From the NCBI GenBank assembly GCA_964516805.1, contig CAZEXI010000008.1, positions 1-58,209 on the forward strand: a stretch of DNA of 58,209 nucleotides, written 5' to 3'. The stretch is from CAYSTL01 sp964516805 (GTDB taxonomy: Archaea; Thermoplasmatota; Thermoplasmata; Halarchaeoplasmatales; Halarchaeoplasmataceae). Both the position numbers and the translations under genes were made by a program. The notes under the pieces are model-generated. The model saw only the letters and a list, made by a program, of their open reading frames with translations, was not told the origin of the DNA and ran no database searches. Of this stretch, positions 51,162 to 58,209 are shown one piece after another (positions within the stretch are counted from its first letter, which is position 1; every line of letters starts with the position of its first letter).

Positions 51162-53210
51162 TTAGAGTTTTACATCCATCTTTTTACCATTTTCTTCTAA
51201 ATAATTGAACAATTTTTCGTAAATTGGGTGTGTAGAGATTGTGTTAGTATCAGCTATCACAACAAGTTTTCTTCGGGCCCTAGTAATACTGACATTCAAT
51301 CTACGCAGATCCTTTAAAAATCCGATGTTATTCTTTCTATTGCTTCGAGTCAGTGATAATATGATGACTTCTTTTTCTCTCCCCTGAAAACCGTCTACTG
51401 TATCGATTTCTACTGTTTCATCATCTATCTGATCTTTGATTAGTTCTTTCTGGTCATCATATGGGGATATGACTCCTATATCCTTTTCTTCTATACCCAT
51501 ATCTAAAAAACCATGAACAAGTGTCTTAGAGATCAGTGCTTCACCTTTATTTTCTTTAGATGTTGAGCCTTTCCTGGAGTGTTCTAGCATCTCTCCTCGT
51601 GTATCAACTAAAACAATAGGTTCTTTAGGATCCAAGATCTCTTCGAATTTATTTTCAATTTTTTTATCAATAATATCTTGTAGAAGATGACTCTTAACAG
51701 ATTCATCAGCCACTATCTGTCCATCGTAGAACTCTTCATCTGAAAATCTCATTATCTTTTCATGCATCCTATACTGGACTTTTAGAAGTGTCTTGACTTC
51801 ATCACCATACATTGCAACTAGTCTTTCGAACAAAGTTTCAGCAAGACCTTCGTGTTTAGCTTTCTCGTTCAATATGGTCGGTGGAAGCTGTTTGTGATCT
51901 CCTGCCATGATAATTTTATCGGCCTTAACGGTAGGTATCAAACATGAAGGTTCTGAAGCCTGTGTAGCTTCATCGATAACACAAAGGTCAAATTCTTTAT
52001 CCTCCAATGCCTGGCTTGCTGATGACGAATTGGTAGAACATACAACATCTGCTCTTTCCAATACTTCATTCACAGCTTTGTTCTCCAATTCATCGACTTT
52101 ATTAAAGAGTTCGTCGACTTCTTCCTGTATCTCCAGACATTTAGCCATCTCTTGAATTTTATTTGGAGGAATGCCTCTGCTACCTTTACCTTTTTTGGCT
52201 AGACTTTTGATCGCTTCATTACTCAACCCTCTTCTCCATCTTCCGCTGGGATAAGTGTACTTGTCTTGTTCTTCTTTTAATTCAAATGCTCTTTCTCTTA
52301 ATTCCTGTGCTTTAAGATAGGTTGAATTATCTTCTAAGATGTAATCTAATGTATGCTCTCTTAAAACAGGAGTGACTCTAGCAGGGTGTCCAACTCGCAC
52401 CACGTTTCTACCTCTAGAAACCAAATGTTCTACTAGATTATCTACTGCTGTGTTGGAATCAGCACATGCTATTACCGTTTGATCAGTTTCTACAGCCTGC
52501 TCGATTATCTCTACACATGTTACAGTTTTTCCAGTTCCCGGCGGTCCATGGATCAAGTGGATATCATTAGATTCCATGGCTCTTATAACAGCTTCTTTTT
52601 GGCTGTCGTTAAGGTCTTGATTCATAAAATATATATCATCCATTTGCTCAGATTCTAATTCTTCTACAGAAAGAATCTTATTTATCAATCTTCTTTTCTT
52701 CCCTTCCAAATTCTTTGTATTATTGACTGCATCTAACATCCTCTGAAATGTTATATCGTTTACATAAAGGTCGAGTCGGACCTTATCATATATCCAACCT
52801 GGTGGTTTATCATCGAAAGCTGCTGTTATGGAATAACCAGTCCTCTCGATAACGGTTCCGGATGGATTATCATCTGATAAAGGATGATTTTTACTCACTC
52901 TTATGAGATCTCCCACGCTTATCTCAGTATCTGGTAATCCATCCTTTCTAACAAATTTTATTAAGAATTTTCCTCCCAGTCCAGTACCTTCATCTCTTGC
53001 TCTTGCATTTAGTACAGCTCTACCTTTCTTCTGTCTTTCCCATCCAGACAGATTTTTCATCTCTTTCTCATGTCTTTCCATCTCTTCTTCTCTTTCTAAC
53101 TCTACTAGATCACTGAAATGATCGATATATTCTTCCTGTGAAAATTCAACATGTTTTATAGACTCTGGATCTCCCGCTTCTATCACCGTGATATCTTCAG
53201 ATTCTCTCAT
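51162..53210 (-). CDS. Superfamily 1 helicase, UPF1/IGHMBP2-like
   Basis: A 682-residue SF1B helicase. Residues 1-190 form the N-terminal oligonucleotide-binding region typical of archaeal IGHMBP2-like helicases. Walker A GPPGTGKT is at 222-229, motif Ia follows (VIACADSNTAVDNL), motif II DEAT is at 413-416 with QASEPS, motif III is MAGDHKQLPPTI, motif V has VDTVDGFQGREKEVII and motif VI LNVSITRARRKLVV. It translocates 5'-3' on DNA or RNA. It shares a 89-nt divergent region with the radical SAM gene. Which nucleic acid is its in vivo substrate is open. Confidence 0.92.
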   Translation of the reverse strand: MRESEDITVIEAGDPESIKHVEFSQEEYIDHFSDLVELEREEEMERHEKEMKNLSGWERQKKGRAVLNARARDEGTGLGGKFLIKFVRKDGLPDTEISVGDLIRVSKNHPLSDDNPSGTVIERTGYSITAAFDDKPPGWIYDKVRLDLYVNDITFQRMLDAVNNTKNLEGKKRRLINKILSVEELESEQMDDIYFMNQDLNDSQKEAVIRAMESNDIHLIHGPPGTGKTVTCVEIIEQAVETDQTVIACADSNTAVDNLVEHLVSRGRNVVRVGHPARVTPVLREHTLDYILEDNSTYLKAQELRERAFELKEEQDKYTYPSGRWRRGLSNEAIKSLAKKGKGSRGIPPNKIQEMAKCLEIQEEVDELFNKVDELENKAVNEVLERADVVCSTNSSSASQALEDKEFDLCVIDEATQASEPSCLIPTVKADKIIMAGDHKQLPPTILNEKAKHEGLAETLFERLVAMYGDEVKTLLKVQYRMHEKIMRFSDEEFYDGQIVADESVKSHLLQDIIDKKIENKFEEILDPKEPIVLVDTRGEMLEHSRKGSTSKENKGEALISKTLVHGFLDMGIEEKDIGVISPYDDQKELIKDQIDDETVEIDTVDGFQGREKEVIILSLTRSNRKNNIGFLKDLRRLNVSITRARRKLVVIADTNTISTHPIYEKLFNYLEENGKKMDVKL

Positions 53211-53299
53211 ATCAACCTTCTCATCTACAAGTAGTTTTTAAATCTGTTGGATTGCCGCAATCATAAAAATCATATACATATACAATCCATTTTTACCTG

Positions 53300-54247
53300 A
53301 TGCTAGATAGGTACCAAAATATACTGAAGAAGGATATCGAGCCTTACTTTAAGTTTTCTAAAGATAAAGATTTAGAGACCGATCTAGAAAATAAATCATT
53401 AGATAAATTAATGGAAATTCATGATAGTATTTTAAAAAAAGAAGTCCCTCCTTTGGAATTAAAAAAAGCGATCATCTCTAATATTATGGAGAACTGTATC
53501 CTGTGCGAAAGAAGATGTAGAGTAAATAGAAAAGAAGGATTAAAGGGATACTGTAATGTACTTGATTCTAAAATCTCTTCAGAATTCCTTCATTTTGGAG
53601 AAGAAAGACAGTTGGTTCCTTCACATACGATTTTCTTTAATAGATGTAATTTTGGATGTGTTTTTTGTCAGAATTATGATATAAGTCAGAGTGATGATGG
53701 TAGATCTGTAGAGCCGGAAAGATTAGCTCGCATCATTGATAAAAAAGGTGGGAGAAATGTAAATTGGGTGGGTGGTGATCCTACTCCAAATTTAGACTAC
53801 ATAATAGATGTTTTATCCTATGTGAATGAACCTTTGCCTCAGATCTGGAATTCTAATATGTATTTATCTGAAAGGGGTATGAAGGTATTAGCTAAACTTA
53901 TGGATGTCTATCTTACAGATTTTAAATATGGAAATGACGAATGCGCTAAAGAACTGTCAAAAGTAGATAATTATACTGAGATAATAAAGAGAAATCATAA
54001 TATAGCTGAAAAGACAGGTGATCTAATAATTCGTCATCTTGTACTTCCAGGTCACATAGAATGCTGTACAAAACCAATATTGAGATGGATAGATGATAAC
54101 CTGGAAGAACCGATGGTAAATATAATGGAGCAGTATAGACCCACATATCATGCTGGTCAATATCGAGATATAGATAGGTATCTCAATTCAGAAGAAAAGA
54201 GGAAAATAAAAAGATTGAAGTACGAATATTCTCATCTGATTGGATAG
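53300..54247 (+). CDS. Radical SAM protein (COG1313, PflA-like)
   Basis: A 315-residue radical SAM enzyme. The cluster motif CNFGCVFC gives Cys116, Cys120 and Cys123 (CX3CX2C). N-terminal cysteines (CILCERRC, 66-73, and C85) probably bind a second cluster. VNWVGGDPTPNLDYIIDVL and WNSNMYLSERG are the strands that follow in COG1313 proteins. These are usually annotated as pyruvate-formate-lyase-activating homologues; no partner glycyl-radical enzyme is in the window. The reaction is unknown. It precedes proS by 72 nt on the same strand. Confidence 0.88.
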   Translation: MLDRYQNILKKDIEPYFKFSKDKDLETDLENKSLDKLMEIHDSILKKEVPPLELKKAIISNIMENCILCERRCRVNRKEGLKGYCNVLDSKISSEFLHFGEERQLVPSHTIFFNRCNFGCVFCQNYDISQSDDGRSVEPERLARIIDKKGGRNVNWVGGDPTPNLDYIIDVLSYVNEPLPQIWNSNMYLSERGMKVLAKLMDVYLTDFKYGNDECAKELSKVDNYTEIIKRNHNIAEKTGDLIIRHLVLPGHIECCTKPILRWIDDNLEEPMVNIMEQYRPTYHAGQYRDIDRYLNSEEKRKIKRLKYEYSHLIG

Positions 54248-54319
54248 AAATTAGGTCGAAACCCTTAAAATTATAAATAAAGGTGTATTGTTGAGAAAGA
54301 GAACAAACAGGTGTTAAAG

Positions 54320-55744
54320 ATGGGTAAAAAAGAAACAAAGAGAACTGGAGAGAAGTTCGAGAACTTTAGCGAATGGTATAACGAAATAATAGAGAAATCT
54401 AATCTCAGCGATAAGAGATATCCAGTCAAGGGTATGAACATCTGGACCCCATATGGCTGGGAGTTGATGCAGAACATAGATCGTGAAACGAGAAGATTGA
54501 TGAGAGAGACTAACCATCAAGAAGTCAAATTCCCACTTTTGATACCTGAGAAAGAATTTGAAAAAGAAGCCGATCACATAAAAGGCTTCGGAGACGATGT
54601 TTATTGGGTCACTCATGCAGGTAAGAATGAATTGGATATACCGCTACTTCTTAGACCTACAAGTGAGACCGCGATGTACCCAATTTTTGATCTTTGGATA
54701 CGCTCTCATGCAGACCTACCTTTAAAAATATACCAGATGGTAAACGTATTTCGATATGAGACCAAACAGACAAGGTCTTTCATGAGGATGAGAGAATTCC
54801 ATTTCTTTGAAGGTCATACCTGTCATAAAACTGAAGAGGGTGCTGAAGACCAGATAAAAGAAGACTTGGATATAATGGATGAACTATCTGAAAAGCTCTG
54901 TATGCCTTATCTGAAATTAGTGAGAACTGAATGGGATAAGTTCCCAGGTGCAGATTATACAGTGGGTGGAGATGTACTTATGCCAACTGGTAGGACACTT
55001 CAGATAGCAGGTATTCATCAATACAAGACAAATTTTTCAGAAGCCTACGACATAACTTTTGAGGATGAGGATGGGGAACATAAAAATGTACATCAGACAA
55101 CTTACGGAATGTCTGAAAGATTGGTCGGTGCATTGATAGGGATGCACGGTGATGATAATGGTCTAGTTTTACCACCAGCTGTTGCACCTACCCAGGTTAG
55201 GATCGTTCCTATAGTATATGGCGACGAAGAAAAGATTATGAAATACTGCTATGACCTTAAAGAGCAGTTGGAAAACAAGAGGATCAAGGTGGATATCGAT
55301 GAAAGAGATGAAAGACCTGGCAGTAAATTCTATGATTCTGAGATGAAAGGTATTCCTGTAAGACTAGATATAGGAAGCAATGAAGTTGAAGATGGTAAAG
55401 TGACTGTTGTGAGGAGAGATACTGGTGATAAAAATACTATAGATAAAGATGAGTTGATTGAAACTGTTGAAGAAACATTCAGAAATATGGAGACAGATAT
55501 GTACCATGATGCTGAAGAGTTCTTAGAAAATAACATCGAGGATATAGAAGATATGTCAGAGGTTCAGGGAGAAAAGATCTACAGAATTGGTTGGTGTGGA
55601 GATAAAGCCTGCGGTGAAGATATCGAAGAGACTACAGACAGAAGTATATTGGGTTCTAAATATGGTGGAGAAGAGTATCAAGGACATTGTATAAACTGCG
55701 GTAAAGAAACTGATAAGGTAGTGTATCTAAGTAAAACACATTAA
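54320..55744 (+). CDS. proS: Prolyl-tRNA synthetase, archaeal/eukaryal type
   Basis: A 474-residue class II synthetase of the archaeal-eukaryal type. Motif 2 is NVFRYETKQTRSFMRMREFH with EGHTCH, and motif 3 lies around GMSERLVGALIGMHGDDNGL. The C-terminal extension has the zinc site WCGDKACGEDIEE ... CINCGKETDKVVYLSKTH (about 435-474). It charges tRNA-Pro. The GTG at 54311 is inside the Shine-Dalgarno AGGTG; ATG 54320 gives MGKKETKRTGEKFENFSEWY, the usual start. It is followed after 5 nt by a convergent membrane-protein gene. Confidence 0.95.
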   Translation: MGKKETKRTGEKFENFSEWYNEIIEKSNLSDKRYPVKGMNIWTPYGWELMQNIDRETRRLMRETNHQEVKFPLLIPEKEFEKEADHIKGFGDDVYWVTHAGKNELDIPLLLRPTSETAMYPIFDLWIRSHADLPLKIYQMVNVFRYETKQTRSFMRMREFHFFEGHTCHKTEEGAEDQIKEDLDIMDELSEKLCMPYLKLVRTEWDKFPGADYTVGGDVLMPTGRTLQIAGIHQYKTNFSEAYDITFEDEDGEHKNVHQTTYGMSERLVGALIGMHGDDNGLVLPPAVAPTQVRIVPIVYGDEEKIMKYCYDLKEQLENKRIKVDIDERDERPGSKFYDSEMKGIPVRLDIGSNEVEDGKVTVVRRDTGDKNTIDKDELIETVEETFRNMETDMYHDAEEFLENNIEDIEDMSEVQGEKIYRIGWCGDKACGEDIEETTDRSILGSKYGGEEYQGHCINCGKETDKVVYLSKTH

Positions 55745-55749
55745 GAAAA

Positions 55750-55956
55750 CTATTTTTCTTCTTTAATGGAATAAAGTAGGAATCCTATTATACCGAATCC
55801 AACAAGTACGACTGTTACTGAATATACACCTACATCAAACCATTTACCATACATTATGTTCCAGGAAAAGTAGAATGCTATTCCCAGTGATGCTAAAAAT
55901 GCATAAAATATACTCAGATATTTTTTACTGATTAATTGTGATTCCGTTTCTACCAT
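55750..55956 (-). CDS. Small two-helix membrane protein, unknown
   Basis: A 68-residue protein with two hydrophobic helices (YLSIFYAFLASLGIAFYFSW, about 13-32, and VGVYSVTVVLVGFGIIGFLL, about 42-61) joined by a short loop with Met-Tyr-Gly-Lys-Trp, and a charged C-terminus (YSIKEEK). No family is recognised. It lies 43 nt downstream of EF-2 on the same strand and could be on its transcript. The good transmembrane pattern and the tight spacing support a real gene. Confidence 0.6.
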   Translation of the reverse strand: MVETESQLISKKYLSIFYAFLASLGIAFYFSWNIMYGKWFDVGVYSVTVVLVGFGIIGFLLYSIKEEK

Positions 55957-55999
55957 GGGAGAAAATAAAGAAAGGGGTTATTAAAAAGTTTTGCCAGTT

Positions 56000-58204
56000 T
56001 TAGTCAGAATAATGTGACTCTTTGAACGGTTCAGGATTCATACCTTTACGTTCTCTGATCTCTCTAACTATTTCTGACTGTAAGCTATTTGGTACTTTTT
56101 CGAATCCAGCGTGTTCTGTGGACCAAAGTGCTTTACCACCTGTAGCACTTCTTATGTCTCCGGAGAAACCAAACATTTCAGATACAGGACATTTTGCAGT
56201 TATCTCGGAGTTGCTTCCTTCCTGGTCCATATTAAGGATTTCTCCTCTTCTTTGCTGTATTTCTACACTGACGTTACCCATAAGTTTAGAAGGTATATCT
56301 ATGAAAACTCTCTGTTTCGGTTCAAGTAGTGTTCTGTCTGCTTGGCACATAGCACCGTATATGGCGTTCTTAACAGCTGGGATAACCTGTGCTGGTCCCC
56401 TGTGTATCGTGTCTTCGTGAAGTTTAGCATTGACGAGTTTAACTTTCAATCCTTTTACTGGCTCTGCTGCCAGTGGACCTTCCTCGATGACTTCGTTGAA
56501 ACCATCAACGATGAGTTCCATTGTTTCATGTAAGTATTGAATACCTTTTGTCATGTCCAAAAGGACATTTGGTCCTTTGAATTCAACGAAATTCTTAGAT
56601 TCATCTTTGTCCATACCAAGTTCCTGCAGTTCTTTTGTTAATTCATTCTTATTGTCTATTTTACCGTGGACATGAATATCTCCTTCATCGATAGCTTTAA
56701 CAACATCTTCTTCCAATGGTTCTACATCAAAGAAGAATCTATTGTGCCTGTTAGGTGATATTCCCATGAATGTTCCACCTTCGCCTTCGACTGCTTCTCT
56801 GTAAACAACTATTGGCTCTGATGATGTTATCGGTACTCCGTGTTCTTCTTGGATTCTGTGCTCAGTAACTTCAAGATGAAGCTCACCCATACCAGAAATA
56901 AGATGTTCTCCAGTCTCTTGATCGATCTTAATATTGATACTTGGATCAGCTTTTGCAATTGATCTTAAAACTTCAACTAATTTTGGCAAGTCAGCAGTAT
57001 TTTTAGCTTCTACAGCTTTGGTAACAACAGCTTCTGAGAAATGTTTCATCTCTTCGAATGGTGTAGCGTCTTCTACTGAGCTGACGGTTGAACCAGCGAT
57101 AGCATCTCTCAAGCCACCAACCGCTACAACATTACCTGCTTTTATCTCTTCTACAGGTATTCTGTCGGCTCCAACACTCAGTGAAACCTGTTGAACACGA
57201 TTCATTCTAGGTTGATCATCAACATGCAGCTCCATACCATCTTTAACTTTTCCACTGAACAATCTACCAACTGATATTTCTCCAGCATGTGGATCCATTA
57301 TTATCTTAGTTACCATCAGAGATGTTGGCCCGTCTGGAGAACAATTGATCATTGCCTGGCCTAATTCAGAATCATCATCTCCTCTCCATATATGTGGTAT
57401 CCTATATTTCTGAGCATCAATAGGATTAGGCATGTGTCGGATAACCTGATTTAACAATACCTCGTGAAGTGGAGCTTTTTTGATCAATTCTCTTTCTTTT
57501 TCTTTACCAGCTTCTATATGTTCATAGATATCTTTGAATGAGATATTATTTCTTTCCATGTAAGGAACTGAAATAGCCCAATTATTGAGAGCAGAACCAA
57601 AGGCCACTGAACCATCTTCCACGTTCAATCTCCATTCATCAGAAAATTCTTCAGGAACGTTATTTTTGATAAGAGTGTCAACGTTTCTGATTATTTTGTG
57701 GAATCTCTGTTGCATCTCTTCAGGTGATACATTTAATTCTTTAATCAAACGATCAACTTTATTGATGAACAAAATTGGCTTAACTTTTTCTTTCAGGGCC
57801 TGACGAATTACAGTTTCAGTCTGAGGCATTACACCTTCAACAGCGCAAACAACAATAATCACACCATCGACAGCCCTCATGGCTCTTGTTACGTCGCCAC
57901 CAAAGTCAACGTGGCCAGGTGTGTCAACAAGATTAATCAAGTATTCTTGATCATCATACTTATGAACCATGGAAACGTTTGCAGAATTAATCGTAATACC
58001 TCTCTCTTGTTCCTGCTCATCGAAATCTAGCATTAATTGTTTACCAGCCAACTCTTCTGACATCATACCAGCGCCGGCTATCAGGTTGTCACTTAGAGTG
58101 GTTTTCCCGTGATCAATATGCGCGGCTGTACCGATATTTCTGATCTGAAGCGGCTTGTCCATAAGTTTCTGTGCTTTCTGAATATTTTTCTCTTTTCTTC
58201 CCAT
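56000..58204 (-). CDS. fusA: Translation elongation factor aEF-2
   Basis: A complete 734-residue archaeal EF-2, the GTPase that moves tRNA and mRNA through the ribosome. G1 is AHIDHGKTTL (33-42), the switch-I Thr sits in DEQEQERGITINS, G3 is DTPGHVDF and G4 is NKVD. The C-terminal domain holds the histidine for diphthamide in LHEDTIHRGPAQVIPA (about residues 594-609), and ATGGKALW. The N-terminus GRKEKNIQKAQKLMDKPLQI is archaeal. The gene begins 5 bases from the window end, so its promoter and any ribosomal-protein partners upstream are not seen. Confidence 0.96.
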   Translation of the reverse strand: MGRKEKNIQKAQKLMDKPLQIRNIGTAAHIDHGKTTLSDNLIAGAGMMSEELAGKQLMLDFDEQEQERGITINSANVSMVHKYDDQEYLINLVDTPGHVDFGGDVTRAMRAVDGVIIVVCAVEGVMPQTETVIRQALKEKVKPILFINKVDRLIKELNVSPEEMQQRFHKIIRNVDTLIKNNVPEEFSDEWRLNVEDGSVAFGSALNNWAISVPYMERNNISFKDIYEHIEAGKEKERELIKKAPLHEVLLNQVIRHMPNPIDAQKYRIPHIWRGDDDSELGQAMINCSPDGPTSLMVTKIIMDPHAGEISVGRLFSGKVKDGMELHVDDQPRMNRVQQVSLSVGADRIPVEEIKAGNVVAVGGLRDAIAGSTVSSVEDATPFEEMKHFSEAVVTKAVEAKNTADLPKLVEVLRSIAKADPSINIKIDQETGEHLISGMGELHLEVTEHRIQEEHGVPITSSEPIVVYREAVEGEGGTFMGISPNRHNRFFFDVEPLEEDVVKAIDEGDIHVHGKIDNKNELTKELQELGMDKDESKNFVEFKGPNVLLDMTKGIQYLHETMELIVDGFNEVIEEGPLAAEPVKGLKVKLVNAKLHEDTIHRGPAQVIPAVKNAIYGAMCQADRTLLEPKQRVFIDIPSKLMGNVSVEIQQRRGEILNMDQEGSNSEITAKCPVSEMFGFSGDIRSATGGKALWSTEHAGFEKVPNSLQSEIVREIRERKGMNPEPFKESHYSD

Positions 58205-58209
58205 TAAAA

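Noticed and set aside
1..58209. CRISPR array, tRNA or rRNA genes
   Set aside because: CARF genes prompted a search by eye of every intergenic stretch; no regularly spaced repeats, no tRNA T-loop/anticodon pattern and no rRNA sequence were seen.

Overview
The window is a gene-dense, AT-rich piece of an archaeal chromosome. Archaeal markers are an aEF-2 of 734 residues with the diphthamide histidine context, sn-glycerol-1-phosphate dehydrogenase (archaeal lipids), a free-standing Bud32 kinase, archaeal-type PheS and ProS, UPF0179, an archaeal-type sulfide-dependent Thi4, KaiC/RadA-like ATPases and a PGF-CTERM sorting tail. The acidic, Asp/Glu-rich proteins, the bacterial-type GrpE-DnaK-DnaJ set and the KaiC-like Walker A variant fit a euryarchaeon, perhaps Thermoplasmatota-related and salt-exposed. 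That placement is inference. I see no rRNA, tRNA, CRISPR array, cas gene or intact transposon.

Layout. 1-5.6 kb is a patchwork: HIT protein, methyltransferase, a 35-codon relic that looks like a histidine kinase C-terminus, DUF3795, an MBL hydrolase, a CARF-winged-helix regulator whose start codon sits in a 26-bp palindrome, a zinc ribbon and DUF2891. Two related hairpins bracket part of this, one resembling an IS200/IS605 right end. 5.6-9.1 kb is a large secreted peptide-binding protein whose signal peptide is cut from the mature part by one in-frame TAA. 9.6-14.7 kb holds a beta-CASP MBL nuclease and a winged-helix/AAA/TPR NTPase. 14.7-24.2 kb is mostly metabolism and translation: cupin, threonine aldolase, EamA transporter, HEAT-repeat protein, dUTPase of the Dcd family, histidine ammonia-lyase, PheS and CysS, with an unlisted 38-codon membrane peptide antisense to the end of pheS.

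24.2-33.6 kb, all on the minus strand, carries a winged-helix regulator, an AbrB-type protein, two tandem MMPL/RND exporters, and then a CARF protein translationally coupled to a PIN-like nuclease. That last pair is the best candidate here for an uncharacterised system: a sensor and a nuclease split over two overlapping genes with no CRISPR-Cas nearby.

33.8-40.8 kb is a secreted protein followed by a heat-shock cluster (hsp20, HTH regulator, hsp20, grpE, dnaK, dnaJ). 40.8-45.4 kb has UPF0179, egsA, thi4 and a two-gene membrane unit. 45.4-58.2 kb is mainly information processing: a TtuA/NcsA-type tRNA thiolase, HAD phosphatase, KaiC-like ATPase, PQQ beta-propeller, RdgB and Bud32 (coupled), a bacterial-type RNase PH, a UPF1/IGHMBP2-like helicase, a radical SAM protein, ProS, a small membrane protein and EF-2.

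Start sites were often moved downstream of the longest frame, because a recurrent GGTGAT-like Shine-Dalgarno sequence sits 4-8 nt before an internal ATG. All functional calls come from reading the sequences; no database search was run.
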